NCBI RefSeq assembly: GCF_033958435.1
Contig: NC_134161.1
Coordinates: 14,136,001 to 14,200,000 of the forward strand
Reading direction: 5' to 3'
DNA: 64,000 bases
Source of the DNA: Carettochelys insculpta
Taxonomy: Eukaryota > Chordata > Testudines > Carettochelyidae
Below, piece by piece: positions 25,801-37,996 of this stretch. The position numbers and the translations under genes are program-made. Numbering within the stretch: the first letter of the stretch is position 1; each line of letters begins with the position of its first letter. The notes under the pieces were generated by a model. It ran no database searches. It saw only the letters and a program-made list of their open reading frames with translations, and was not told the DNA's origin.

Positions 25801-27259
25801 GTCCTGTTGTTCATGCCCTGCTCAAGTTTGATGATCCACCGTCCCTGGGGAACAAGATTTGCCAGATAATCAAATATGCAAATTAGTTGAGTGGGGCAGC
25901 CGACCTGGTGAATGCCAGTTAGCTAAGCTTGCCTGTTATCCAAATGCCGGATAACACAGCTTTTACTGTATGTCTGTATGTTGGCATATAGCAAAAGAAT
26001 GGCAGTGAGAGGTAACTGCAGCTGAAGAGAGGTAACGTTACCTTGCTCATTCATGGTTTTGGTTCTGTCAGGTGAACAGTATGACCCTAGACAGGAAGGT
26101 TGCTTGTGTTCTCTGAAATGTCTTGCTGTTTACTAGCTAAGGGATCAATGGCCATAAAAAGGATTGTCTGTGGTCCTGCTGGAGCTTCATCCCCAAATAA
26201 TTCCAGTACACTGAGACACAGCTAAAGGCTCATGCAATAACTATATGGCCAAGAGGAGGTGTAGTTTCACTGAGAGAATTGTACATAAACTTTGAATCTG
26301 AAGAAGTCTGAAAGCGAGGGCAGGGAAATGATTGTCTGCCTCTGCTTTATCATTTTATTTGTTAGCATCGTATTATTATGAATAAGAGCAGTCGCACACC
26401 TGTTCTCATTTGTAATGACCTCGCTTCCTTTGTACTGGACCCACTTGACAGCTTACAGAATGTTGATTCCCTACTGACTTTTTCATGTGCTTCGCCAGCG
26501 TTAATTATTAGTATTATCTTATTTAATGACACTGAAATTAACAATCCTCAAAGTGTGTAGTGACTTCTCAACCACTGAGCTGTGCCTGAGCAGGTGTCGG
26601 CCCAGCTCCAGCCCCAGAGAAGTGCTGCGGCAGTGTAAAATACAGTGTGTTTTTATTGAGCAATAACTAGAAGTGTGTATTGATGAGGATTTTATAATTA
26701 GGGGTAGAAGATTATTTTTGTAAGCTCTTATAACATAGGCATTGCAAAACTATATAGGGAGGTGATCCTTCAGATGCTTAGTTAGGCCTGAGCACAATGC
26801 CAAGGAATGGGATTTGTGCCATTGTTATTGATGTGTGTTGCATTTGCTTCCACTTGAAGTCTATGGTACTACTCAGAGCAGTAAGGGCTTGTGAGCAATG
26901 ATAAGTGTAAACATTTGGTTCTATACAAGTTATTTTTAATAAGTCTTAAGGGAAAGGAGTCTTCTCTCAGTTTTGCAGCTGGGGAAACTGATGCACAAAG
27001 CAGAGTTCAGTAATTTACCCGATGTCTCAAGGGGCAAAACGAAAGACCACTGAAGTTAGGGGAAATCTTCGGAGTCAGTTGAAGTAAATGGGAGAACTCG
27101 CTGCATAAGGTTAACTACCAGCATAAGTGTTTTCAGAAACAGAGTGAGTCCTGGAATAGTGGAGCTTGGAATAGAACTCAGAGCTACTTTCCTGTTCATT
27201 GCCCCAGGAGCATGGTGCTGCTTCCTGCCATCCACAGTAAAGTCTAGTTTTAGAGTAGA

Positions 27260-27567
27260 ATCAGTCTTAGAGCAGATCTACTCTAGACTTGAAAGCTGAT
27301 TGTAGATACGCAGTTCCACCTATAGCATTTGCGTGGCTGGAATTGACCTATCTACGATCAACTTCCCTGGCTGTTCTCACTGAAGAAGGTCGATAGGAGA
27401 AACTCTCCGGCTGATCTCCCTTATGCCTTGTGATAACAAGGAGTTCAGGGGTTGATAGTTGACCCTGGTAGTTCAATTTCGCATGTCCCCACTAAGCTTG
27501 CAGAATCGAACCCCAGACAATTGATCCTGACCAGGTGGATCTACAAGGTAGTGTAGATGTACCCTTA
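27260..27567. mobile_element. ~290-bp MITE family, copy 3
   Basis: The left end contains 'cagatctactctagact' and the right end 'gtagtgtagatgtaccct'. Internal 'gataggagaaactctcc' and 'ccctggtagttcaatttcgc' match, in inverse orientation, copies 2 and 5. It is non-coding. Confidence 0.7.
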
Positions 27568-27627
27568 TTCTGTGGGCCGGTGGCCTTGGCAAATGAATAT
27601 CCCTTTAGCCTCACTTACTGTCAACTA

Positions 27628-27790
27628 CTTTTTTTTTTTTTTTTTTGGAGAATGGATTTTCTCCCTGGTATGTGGTATTTAGCAGGACCCATATGTGCTT
27701 TTTGACAGATATTCCACACTCCTTTCCTCCTCTGTTTTTGGTTGTTTTTTTTTTTGTTTGTTTGTTTGTTTGTTTTGTCGGTTTTGGTTT
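27628..27790 (+). repeat. Poly-T and (TTTG)n low-complexity tract
   Basis: A run of about 20 T near 27628 is followed, about 100 bp later, by a T-run and about five tttg units near 27750-27775, then 'ggttttggttttggtttttt'. Reading frames across it on the minus strand are low-complexity artefacts. Confidence 0.85.
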
Positions 27791-28079
27791 TGGTTTTTTG
27801 CCACTGGAGGGTGTAATTTGTAGCCATACTGCTATGCATGTTACAGTTTTTGACCTGAACACAGCATTCTCCTTGCAGCAGGGTACAGCTGTGTTCTCCA
27901 GCATGTAAAATCACTGTTAATAGGAGAAAGTGAGGCACTGCCAAGTGCAGAAACGTGGGTCAGCTATATGTTGTCAGATTTTTCTCTTTCATAGTCGAAG
28001 TTTACTAATCAGATCATGCTGCCCTCAGGAGTCTTGGGCAGAACAGTCTGTCTAGGGATAGATTTAAAACAAAATAATT

Positions 28080-28462
28080 AAGCGCCCCAGTGGCTGATAT
28101 TGGGCCTGGGTTGCTGGCAGCCAGGAGAGGAGCCAGGGGCCAGGCAGCTGGGGCTGGCAGTGGAGCCGTGTTGGGGCAAGGACCTTAGAGACTGACATCC
28201 ACAGTGAAGCCCCACAGGGGGGTGGATCCCAGCAGCCAGGGCCGGACCAACAGCAGAGCCTGGCTGAGGCTGGCAGCAAGCCCAGCTGGTGGCCTGGAGG
28301 GAAGCAGGATCAGCTGCTCGAAGATCCTGGTCTGCTGACTGACCCAGGAAAGCCCTGTGTCCATCAGCAGAGGGGTCAAAATTGATCTCCACAGTCCAGC
28401 AAACTCCCTTGTTAGGAACCAGTCACATCCCAAGGGTGCCGGACCAGGGAGGTCCAACCTGT
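28080..28462. mobile_element. Element related to the 'caggttg' TIR family
   Basis: The right end, read in complement, is 'caggttggacctccctggtc', close to the left end of the element at 7693. It is preceded by 'cacatcccaagggtgccgga', also shared with 59859-60164. The left terminus is not clear, so the start is approximate. The interior is GC-rich with CAGCAGCC-like words. Confidence 0.5.
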
Positions 28463-28755
28463 AGACAGTGAATATAAGAGCACTTGCTTTGTAATCTTAC
28501 CATCACCACATTTTTGTACTGTCAGTTTGTGTGGCTGGTGAATTAGGTGCTGTATGTGCCAACCAACACAACTTATACTGGCAAAACCTGCATAGCTTAT
28601 GCCAGTTCCCTGAATGAAATAAGCTCTATCAACATAAATAGTTTTTTGCCTGTATAAATGCATTTACTGCAGGGCTTTTGCAAGCATGGCTAAGTCTGTT
28701 AGTGGTGTGGCTTTATTTTTTTCACACTCTTCACTAGAGCTGTGTTTTGGTTCAA

Positions 28756-28860
28756 CAGACTGAAGCAGCAGAAATGAAGCACTTTAAAGACTAACAAATG
28801 ATTTATTTGGTGATGAGCTTTCGTGGGACAATCCCACTTCATCAGATCAATTTCATTTCC
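28756..28860 (-). mobile_element. Penelope-like 3' tail with hammerhead-like core
   Basis: Read on the minus strand, the core CTGATGA (28839-28845) is followed by one A, a 5-bp stem GTGGG/CCCAC with a 5-nt loop, GAA, AGCT, C, and then 'atca', which pairs with 'tgat' just upstream of CTGATGA. Downstream is the usual tail ('ttgttagtctttaaagtg'). This is the hammerhead layout (stem II and stem I present, stem III very short). Confidence 0.7.
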
Positions 28861-29072
28861 AGTACAGACTGATATTTATAAGTACAGAAGAAAAGAAAAC
28901 ATAAAAGAATTGCAATAAAACTGACAAATCAAATAGGATTGGAGGAAGGGGGTGAGAGGTGGGAGGATGTTGTTCAGTTGAACTTCTGAAAAATCGAAAA
29001 AAAATTGTTTTCGGTTGAACAAAATAGCAGTGGGGCTAATGTACTGTTGTTGATTTTGATGTCCTGTTGATA

Positions 29073-30597
29073 TGATCATGCCTCACCAGTCTATTCACAT
29101 TCTTTGAAAGTGTCAGCAAGTATGTGGCAAGGGTGATCCAGTTGCTATAGTATACTTGGACTTTTTCCTGAACACCTTTGACAAGATCCCACACCAAAGG
29201 CTCTTAGGCAAAATAAGCAGTTGTGGGATAAGAGAGAAAGTTGTCTCATGAATACATAACAGGCTAAAAGTAGGAAATAAAGGATAGAAATTAATAATCA
29301 GTGTTCAGGGTGGAGAGCAATCAATAGTGGACTTTCCCAAGGATGTACACTGGTGTCAATTCTCTTGAACATATTTTTAAATGATCTGGAAAAGGGGATA
29401 AAGTTTGCTGATGAAATCCTGTAGCTGAAATTCAAGCAATGAACACTGGAACACAACTGTACATGAACAATGATGGAAGTGTAAATTAACTGTTGCCACT
29501 CAGGAAAGAGATCTTGGAGTTACCATAGTTCTTTCAAAATATCCACTTGTTGTGAAGCAGTAGTCAAAATAGTAACAATGTTAGGAACCATGAGGAAGGG
29601 GGTAGGTAAGACAAAATATATTAAGGCCACTATATAAATCCATGGTATAGCCGCACCTTAAATAGTATGTGCAGTTTAGGTTGCCCCATCTCAAAAAAAC
29701 TATATTAGATAAAGTGTAGAGAAAGGCAACAAAAATGATTAGGGGAACAGAACAACTTGCATATGAGGAAAGATTAAAAAAAGACTGGACTGTCCAGTTT
29801 AGAAAAGAGATGACTAGGGAGGATATGACTACGGGTGGTTAACCGGATAACCAGTAATCCTCATCCTGAAGAGATGAGGTTTACCAGTTCCAATTAAGTG
29901 GTGGAGGCTGGAGTAGCTTCCCACCTGCCGTGGGCAGGGGTTGTTCCTCCCCATGGGGCCTGCTGCTGGTGGGGGGGCACTGCAGCCCAGCTGGAGCAGC
30001 CTTCATCCGCAGTGGGCCTGGGAAGTGCAGGGAAGTGCTAGCCCTGCCAAAATAGCCCACCATCTGCGGGCACCCCTCCCTTTAATTGGTTCAGCGGTTA
30101 ACTCATTAAATGGGATTTTACATCCCTAGATATGACAGAGATCTGTAAAATCATTAATGGTGTGGAAAAGGAAGTGCCATATATAATATGTGAGCCAGGG
30201 CTCACCCAGTTCCATTAATAGACAGTACAGTTAAAACAAACACAAGGAAGTACTTGTTCACACAATGCACAATCAGCCTGTGGGATTCATCAGCAGAGGA
30301 TGTTGTGAAGGCCAAGAATATAATTTGGTTAAAAAAATAATTGGATAACTTTGTGCCGAGTTAGGCCATCAGTGACTGAGAACCAGGATGGGCAGGGACA
30401 TAGTCTCATGCTGTAGGTGTCCCTTAGCTTCTGGCTGCCAGCAGCTGCACCTGGATGATGAGATGGATGACTCATTAATTGCCCTGTTCTGTTCCTTCTC
30501 TCTGAAGCATCTGGAACAGGCCAGTGTCAGAAGACAGGATGCTTGACTAGATGGACAATTGATATGGCCTAGCAGAGCTATTCTTATCTTCATATTG
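29073..30597 (+). mobile_element. CR1 LINE: reverse-transcriptase end plus 3' UTR, split by a hAT insertion
   Basis: Sense-strand turtle CR1 sequence starts near 'catgcctcaccagtctatt' and continues through the end of ORF2 (reverse transcriptase region with 'gaacacctttgacaagatcc') and the conserved 3' part. It ends with 'gacaggatgcttgactagat' and the 3' terminus near 30597. It carries many stops and an internal deletion near 29410, so it is a dead copy. A hAT element interrupts it at 29830-30128. The reverse-transcriptase remnant is the only protein-derived repeat sequence I can name in the window. Confidence 0.9.
29830..30128. mobile_element. hAT non-autonomous element with exact 8-bp TSD, nested in CR1
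   Basis: The identical octamers 'gatatgac' at 29822-29829 and 30129-30136 flank termini 'tacgggtgg' and (complement) 'tagggatgt'. Subterminal 'ggttaaccggataacc' and 'ggttcagcggttaact' are typical hAT binding-site-like repeats. CR1 sequence continues without loss on both sides ('gggaggatatgac', then 'agagatctgtaaaatcatt'), which proves insertion. A relative lies at 40403-40610. Confidence 0.92.
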
Positions 30598-32221
30598 ATG
30601 TCAAATTCACAAATAGTTTTATGTCACCTGATTTCTTTTTAAGCATAAACTATTTGTCCTAAAAATTTTGCTCAGACCCACTCTTCACTGACATAACTAG
30701 GCCAGCAAAATTTAAATGTTGGCCACATCACAATAGGCTGTTGATAATTGAATTTCTGGTATCTAACTTGTTCAGTCATTGGACGGACAGCTCCTTGGAT
30801 TGCCAAACAGGTGTAATATGGGAACATATTTACATATATTTAATGAGGCAGAAAACAGGTCTATACTGTCTGAATGGCTTAAAAGCACCTGCCATTTATT
30901 TTGATTGTTCCCTTTTTTGGTGGTTTAACACTTAAATATCAAGCATGGTGTATTTCCTTAAATCATATAAATATATATAGTACACCTAGAACATTTATAC
31001 ACCTGTGATGAAACTTTTGCTAACAGTCATTTCTTAAGTGCTGTCACCTTTCCCAGCTGGCAATATAATCTCTAGAGGGGATGGAGTTGTGTATATAATC
31101 TCTCAATATTTTAATGCATTATGTGATGATTTTGTTCACCCAGAACAGCAAGATGGGCTATTCATTCCCAATCATAGATCTGGTATGCAAAATGATTCAA
31201 ATAAAATATTTACAATTTATTTTTTATATTATTTGCCCAACTGTAGCAAAGGGTTGCTGCATTTATTAATTACAGCTAGGATTTTCAAAAGGGCCTCAGG
31301 TAGATAGGCACCAGAGTCCTGCTGACAGTCAGTGGGTGTTGGATGCCTGTGATTCTGAATGATGTGTCTGTACTAAAGCCACTACAGTGGTTCAGCTACA
31401 GCACTGCCGTTTTGCCCCTGTAGCGTAAAAAGTTCCTACATTAATAGAGCGTAGCTTTTTGAAAGTTGGTAGCTAGGCTGACAGAAGAAATCTACAGTTT
31501 TCAGGGTGTGATATTTTTCTCAGCCGGAAACGATATGGCTCAATTGATCAGTACAGAGATATAGACCAGACCATAGCCTGCCTCTCAGTTTACACTGCCA
31601 TGATTCAACTGATTTCTATAAAACCAAGAAACAAAAGCTCCTTCTGGTGCTGCAGTTTGGATGTGGGACTTTCTGAAGCAATCTGCATTGCCCAGTGTCT
31701 GCTCCAGTTGAAACTGGTAGGGCTAACTGCCATGGGAGCAGAGTTTGGTCAGAACTTTTCAAACATCCAACCTGCAGGTTTCACTGTCTGTGAAGCTGGA
31801 TGTGAAATAGACATATGGCCCAAAAGCTATATCACCTGAGGGATGGGATCATGTCTCTTACTCTGCTGGACAGTGCCTAGCTTCCTCTGGTGGTCAGTAA
31901 AATCAGGGACAGGCTCAGGTACTCTGGGGTTGGAACCAACATGGACTGACTACAAATCTGTTGTAGCTTGTGCACTAGCAGAGTATATTAATTTATTCCT
32001 TTAATTAAACACTAATTAAATTTTGGCATGGAATCTAAATCACAGCTTAAAACACTCTTCAGGTATATTATAATAATATTCGTTTTTTACTGTGGAAAGT
32101 GAAATTGCTGCCTTTGTTGGAGATTTAATAAGCTGCATATTGAGTGATTTGCTGCCATGCCTTCTAATTCCCAGGAAACCAAACTTAGTGGACCTTGCAT
32201 GCATATAGTTCATATTGGAGA

Positions 32222-32315
32222 GGCTTGGTCTACACTAGACATTATAGTCAACTGCAGATGCGCAATTCTAGCCACTGCAATTGGACAGCTACAATTGACA
32301 TATCTACTGTTCACT
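32222..32315 (+). mobile_element. ~290-bp MITE family, end fragment
   Basis: The sequence 'ggtctacactagacatta' followed by 'gtcaactgcagatgcgcaat' matches one end of the family (compare 54466-54500). The rest of the element is missing or unrecognisable. Confidence 0.5.
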
Positions 32316-34449
32316 CTAAGGTCTGTCCTTAAACCCATGTACACCAAGTGGATCATAGGTCATCTACAAGTTTCCTCCACTTCACTCTGTCTTGGAACAA
32401 AACTTCTAGCTGACTCTAGGTATATCCCAGTTGTTGTCCTTCAGTCTCAGTAGCTCTCCACATTGTACAAGGTCGTCCTCTTTCATATTTTCCTTGCAGG
32501 TTCCATTGGGGAGCGTACAGTTTAATTGATAATTAATAATCCCTTATAACACCTGCCCTCATTAACTTTAGTGTTGTGTAATGTTAACTGTGATGTGAAT
32601 TGTATAAACCACTCTCACAGGTAAAAAGGTTTGCAATGCTTTACAAAGAAAGATGGGAAAGAAAACTCCCTATGCTCTGTTGCTTTTGTTGCTGCTGAAA
32701 GCTAGCTAAAGTCCTTCAACGAGGAAACAGTGATGCATCAGCTTAATGGACTTTGGGATCCTCTATGAACTTGTTTCTTATAAATCCAGCTGTAAAAAGT
32801 TACATCATTTGGATGTAAAGTTGCAGAGTTGCTTTCACATACAGGTTAGCTTTAAGTCCAACTAGTTTGTAAAATTAAAGAAGCTTCAGGTTTTATTCTT
32901 GCCCCTGAGTCCGCTAACCAGCTTTTTGGTTTTACAGTCACATTTTCCTACTTGTTTTTCCTCCCTTGTTTCTGTTTGGAGAAAGCAACATAAGTGAAAG
33001 GAAAATAATTAACAAGGCCCTAAGTCTGTTACAGGCCGCATGCAGGAATTCCTGCACCTTTGCTGAGTCTCTCACACTCCACAGATGAAACAGTGAAACT
33101 GACCTGAAATATCTGCGTTTGGACCCAGATTTTCAAAGATATTCAGGTATTGCTATGCTCAGTGTTGCAATGACCGATTTATGAGAGTAAACATCATTTT
33201 AAAAAATGATTTAGGCATGTAAGAGCCTAAATCTCATCAATTTTCCATACAATTCGGTCTCTTAAGATACCAAAATCCTTTTAGAAAATTATATTCAGGC
33301 TTCTAAATAAGTTATGTGTTGTAATGCTGAGTGCAATAATGCCAAAATGCCTTGAAAAATCTGAGCCTGAGTAATTGAACTAGAGAAAAGGCAGAGATAA
33401 ATATCTTTTCCTCTTTTATTTTGTATATCCTTATTCACAGGTGTAAGTACAGGGCTAAAAAGAATTTCAGTCACAAATGTTACTTTTAAATTGATGTTTG
33501 ATGATCAAAAGGCTGAATTTTGCCCCGGAATGCGTCTAGCTTACAGGAAAGCCCAAACCCCAACCCTTAAATAAAAAGATTTCAATTGCTTTCAAAAAGC
33601 TTCTAATGAGGCCTGTGGAGAGAAGAGGGAATGAAGGGGAAATATGCAACTATTTAAAGGGGTTAAAGTGTAAAGTGGTATGGTAGGGCTCCTTTTGTTG
33701 AGTATTTTCAAGTCAGCTAGTTGGAAATGAGTGTAAGAGAATCCCCATGCCCATGTGAAGCACATCCATCCATTCTGGGAAGTGCTGAGTCCAGAGGCAC
33801 AAGAAATTTCAAGTTTGTATGCAGTACACCACGGCAGTAGTGGTATTACAGAGGAATGCACCTTTGTCATTTTGAGCGAGCAGAAACTGAAGCTCATTTC
33901 GCCTTGTTTTGTTCAAGGTGACATTACTCTGCTGAATTTTCATTACTGCAGTAACTGTTCTAATGCCAGTAAGATGTAGGTTTTGGCTGTCTCGTTGAGG
34001 CACAGGAATGCTAGAATGCCAATTGCTCACGTTGCAGCATAGTGCTGCCGGGACCGTTACAACTTCCTGAAACTGTAAAGGCTCACAGACAAAGCAAGTC
34101 CTTTTCTTTTTAAATAGAACTCCCCTGTTCAAGCTAAATTGCTTTTAAGTCATGTCAATAAAGGTACCTTTGTCAAGAAAGCCAAGATGGCTCTTTCGTT
34201 GTATATCAGTGCTTATGGAGAGAGCTGCTGGATGAGACGTTGTCATTGAAGAGCATTGACCTGCTTCCTGACTCAAATGTATGCCAGATCTGCCCTCTCA
34301 TTGACAGGCTATTTGTGCAGCTCCTGCTCCTCTCCCCTTTAGAAAGGCAGTAACCTGTGTAAATCTCCATGGCTTTGGTTGCAGACTGCATTTCTTAATG
34401 GAATTGGAGGGCCTTAACAAACTAACTTACTTTCCCAGCTTGGTAAAAG

Positions 34450-34610
34450 AGAAGCAGCATTGATCAGAAGTTTGAGAGTCTGCACTCTTGGGTTCACTTC
34501 TTGGCCATGCCACAGGCTCAGCTTATTGGAACCCTGTTTGTTCAGTTTTCTCTTCCATGAAATGAGGATAGTAATTCACCTGTTTCACAAGGAGCCAGAA
34601 GAAATTTAGT
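34450..34610 (+). mobile_element. MIR/CORE-SINE-like fragment
   Basis: The segment 'gtctgcactcttgggttcac' then 'agttttctcttccatgaaat' and 'gaggatagtaattcacctg' follows the MIR order of motifs, in which a 'tcagtttcctcatctgtaaaatg' block precedes 'gggataataata'. It is very diverged and ends about 250 bp before the exon at 34871. Confidence 0.5.
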
Positions 34611-34870
34611 TAAAAAATAAAACATAGGCCCCTATCTTTGCTGTAACTTGAGTGCTCAGCACTTCCAAAGCCAGCTTTTGTTTTTGTTCCTGTGCTGGCC
34701 AAAGAGAAAATCAGAACCTTGTTTTAACTTTGGAGGTGAGTGTATATGCTTGTGTGAATAGTCAGCATTGATGTGAGTTTGAGCCTCATTCTCACAGTAG
34801 GAGGTATTATATGTTGTCTTGCCTGATTACCTGAACCTAAACAAGGTGGTTGGTTTGTTTTGTTGTGCAG

Positions 34871-35020
34871 TGTCGAAAAAACACGGCAAGCTCATCACTT
34901 TCCTGCGAACATTCATGAAGTCACGCCCAACGAAACAGAAACTGAAGCAACGTGGGATCCTGAAAGAGAGGGTGTTTGGGTGCGACCTGGGAGAGCATCT
35001 CCTCAACTCTGGCCATGATG
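34871..35020 (+). CDS. ARHGAP32/33: RhoGAP gene exon 1 of 7 seen: basic linker and start of GAP domain
   Basis: This exon encodes 49 whole codons of the basic linker before the GAP domain and the first GAP residues (Phe-Gly-Cys-Asp-Leu, then a Gly-Glu-His-Leu motif). The protein family stimulates GTP hydrolysis by Cdc42, Rac and RhoA and acts at the cell cortex and synapse. The acceptor is 'ttgttgtgcag' and the donor 'g|gtaagaaag'. The exon starts with 2 nt of a split codon and ends 1 nt into the next, which fits the 51897 exon. The linker (with Lys-Lys-His-Gly-Lys) is essentially the ARHGAP32 sequence as I know it and far from mammalian ARHGAP33. An in-frame ATG at 34915-34917 corresponds to the start I remember for the short ARHGAP32 isoform, which lacks the PX and SH3 domains. 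The paralogue stays open. Confidence 0.93.
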
Positions 35021-35300
35021 GTAAGAAAGAAGCCACTCCTGAGTTCCTCACTTATGCTGATGCTTGGTTCTCTTTCAAGGGGTGATTTTTATCATGGTGT
35101 TTTAGTACTTTCACAGGGTGAAAACACCCAAGAACTGTTAAATATAGCGGCTAATGGCAGAACAAGAACCTAAGGCTGTATGATGAAGTCAGACAAAATC
35201 AAATTAGAAATACAGAGCATGGTTTTAACCAACCGTAAATAGCCATTGGGACAGACTGGCAAGGGAATTGGTGGATCCTTCTGCTCTTTAGTCTTCAGAT

Positions 35301-36246
35301 CATGGTTTCCCAACCTATGGGTCAGGACTCAAACATGGGTGGTGATTAAATTTCAAAAGGGTCATTGGCTGGGCTGGGCAGCTCCACAGGTGGCTATTAA
35401 GAAGCCATTCACACTCCTGAAGTGGTTCTCAACTTCTTAATTGGATTAACAGCTGTCAGGCTGTTAAGCCAATCGATTACATTGAGAACAATTTCAGCTG
35501 CAGGGCAGAGAACTGCCTACCTGAGGAGCAGCACCCAGCGCACATAAGGTCGGGGCCTGAGTCGGATGTTGGGAAGGAGGGAGGGCAGAGGTGATCAGCT
35601 CCCTGGCTTCCAGCCTCTGCTGGAGATGGGGTCCCCTCAGACACCTACAGAGTTCCCGTGGCTGGCGTTGCTGGACAGAGCTCTGCTCCCCAGCCAGCTT
35701 CCAGCCACAGGGGTCCCTGTGCCTCCCCTAGCTCCCTCCAGCCTGTGAGTGAGTCCTAGCCCCTGAGTTAACTGTCCTAGCACCCTGCAGTCCCTGAGTG
35801 AGACACCCTTAGCCCCCTTCAGCCCCCTAGTGAGTCCTAACCTGTGTGTGTGACTTCCAGCCCCTGAGTGTGTCTCCTTGAGCCCCCTACTGCCCCGAAT
35901 GAGTCCTAGCCCCTGCGTGTGACTCCCCAGACTCCTGATTGTGGGGTTTAAGATGGGGGGGGAACAGTTTGGGGATGAGTGTCTTTCCACCACCATAGCT
36001 CTGACTAACGTCAGTAAATGTAGTGTTATTTCATTAATATATTTCCCCTTTTCTTTGAAATAACTATTATGAATATATAAATGTGGGGGGGAACAATTTT
36101 AATATTCTTGCTGCAGGCGCACAATTAGCTAGTCACGGGCTCTGCTCTCCTGCCTCTCCCCTCCCTGGTTTTGAATTGCTTTGGGTCACCTAGTCTTCCT
36201 GAATTGTCAGAATGGGTCACTGTCTGGAACAGGTTGAGAACTGCTG
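35301..36246. mobile_element. Complete hAT (Charlie-like) element with exact 8-bp TSD
   Basis: The termini are 'catggtttcccaacc' at the left and 'ggttgagaactgctg' at the right. The identical octamers 'cttcagat' flank them at 35293-35300 and 36247-36254, the diagnostic hAT duplication. The 946-bp element has no transposase frame. Its interior includes a degenerate tandem array (35745-35935). Confidence 0.93.
35745..35935 (+). repeat. Degenerate minisatellite inside the hAT element
   Basis: About six imperfect units of roughly 30 bp share 'gagtcctagcccctg', 'gagtgagacacccttagcc' and 'tgtgtgacttccagcccct'. Arrays like this are known to arise inside non-autonomous elements. The long minus-strand frame across it (35637-35996) is a repeat artefact. 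Confidence 0.7.
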
Positions 36247-37805
36247 CTTCAGATGAAGACCAGATGGGTTTTGGAAGATACACTCTAGTTGAACATAAAG
36301 CTTTGGGCTCAACGTAGCAGAAGATCCATGGTGTCTGTTGCGGGAGGTCTGACTTGATGATGTGAAGGTCACTTCTGTCCTTTCAGTCCATGAATCTGTG
36401 GGACCCGATTCTCTTTTTGTGCCTGTATACATGAGGACCAACTCCACAGCTATCAGAATTACACTCTTCTGAATGAGATAAATATTACACCTACCGATAT
36501 TGCAGTTTGTTTATTTGTGGTCGTAGCCCTGAAGCGCAAGACAGGACAGTCTTTGCCACAAGCAGTTCACAGTCTAAGGGCACACAGACAAGTAAATAGA
36601 TATCTGTAACAACAAACAGATTGTTTTTCTATAAGTCAGGCTCCCTGTAGGTGAATGATGGAGAGGGCCAGGAAACAGGACATTAGAAAACCACTGGCAT
36701 TAGAAATCAGATGCATAGTATACCACTTATTTGTTCCAAGTCTATCAGTAGCTCTATCCATTTTGTTTACACGGTTTTTGATCTCTCCCCTATTTCCCAC
36801 TGCACACTCCTCCATAATTATGTCTGCTATATTGATGAGATCTTTCATATAAGGAGTTTCCCGTTCTTTTCAGCCTTGACAGAATAACTCTTTCCCAACT
36901 CCCCAGAGAAAAGCAGATCCAATCTGAATGTTGTTATCAGGGCAGATCTCCATTTCTCACAGTTGGGTTGATTTTCTCTGTGTGATTTGGCTCCCTGACT
37001 TGTATTCCAAATGAAGTAATCCTAAAGATTAGCTTTGCGAGACATTTTAGCATTCTGGTGAATCAAACTAAGCACACGCAGAAACAGCATTTTAAGTACC
37101 CATCATTCTGAAGCATTACAGAACAAATTGTAAAGCAGAACTAGTTGATCTGCTCAAAGGGGGAATATCACATGAGAACCTAGATAAGTTAGGTATAGTG
37201 TAGATACAGTAATCTCTTTTCCTCTCTGTGATGAGATGATAGCTCAGAAATATTTTCAGAGTAGCTGCTAGTTTGCAGTACCTCATGTGGGCACGTGGAT
37301 ATTAGCTGACAAGACGACAAGGGACTTGTTTATATCCAGAAAGCATTTGATGATTTCTCAATTCACAAAAAAAAACATTTTATTAAATTAATCGGTGTAG
37401 ACACATCCATACTCAATGACCAAATACATCTCCATGGTTTAAGCAAGAAGTTTTGGTACAAAGTGTCTTCAAAACAGGCAGCAGCACTTCCATATGCTCT
37501 CCAGAAGTGCAGAGTTGAGCCATAGTTGGGCTCTAAGAATTGTAGAGTCAGTGCTGTTCACCTGACAAAGGATTGGCTTTCAAGAATTTGTTTTGGGACA
37601 ATGTAATCAGTTCCGATCCCATGCCTCTGAGATGCCGCAGGTTGCCCTTCATATGGATTAGTCGTATTTTATGTACAATGCCCAGAAATGTGCAAAATAC
37701 TTTGTAGTACTAGCAAGCGTTAAACTGGAAAACGGCTGTCCAATCCTCCAAACATTTAAGTTCCTTTCCTCACGTAAGTCAATTCAGAGAGATTACTTGC
37801 ATAAT

Positions 37806-37996
37806 TAAAACAAAAAAGCAGTCATGTAGCATTTTAAAGACTAACAAAATAATTTATTAGGTGATGAGCTTTTGTGGGACAGACCCACTTCTTGAGATCT
37901 GATCTGATCCCCTAATAAATTATTTTGTTAGTTTTTAAAGTGCTACTGGACTGCTTTTTTGTTTCAATAAAATCCAAACTAACACAGCTATCTCTC
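37806..37996. mobile_element. Penelope-like tails in inverted arrangement, core decayed
   Basis: A minus-strand tail ('agcattttaaagactaacaa', then 'gatgagcttttgtgggac') is followed by a plus-strand tail ('taataaattattttgttagt', 'aaagtgctactggactgctt'). The hammerhead-like core in the minus copy has lost the CTGA and GAAA signature bases. The end reads 'aactaacacagctatct', the usual terminus. Confidence 0.75.

Larger units (their letters stand above)
1..34870. other. Long exon-poor stretch upstream of the first confirmed RhoGAP exon
   Basis: No exon with family similarity is visible in these 34.9 kb, although the next exon starts in mid-codon and so needs an upstream coding exon. I looked for SH3-type coding sequence (Trp-Trp pair, Gly-Asp-Ile-Val) on the plus strand and saw none. 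The region is most simply one very long intron, or an intron that also contains the promoter of a short isoform. It holds CR1 pieces, hAT and TIR elements, a SINE, Penelope-like tails, microsatellites and much unassigned AT-rich sequence. The main unassigned blocks are about 1-980, 1140-2380, 5080-6480, 16570-17430, 21250-24290, 30600-32220 and 32320-34450. Confidence 0.6.

Noticed and set aside
27611..27944. Lys/Thr-rich minus-strand frames
   Set aside because: Translation of the poly-T and (TTTG)n tract.
35021..35085. Extension of the 34871 exon to the stop at 35085
   Set aside because: A consensus donor at 35021 and exact frame continuity with the 51897 exon show that this is intron.
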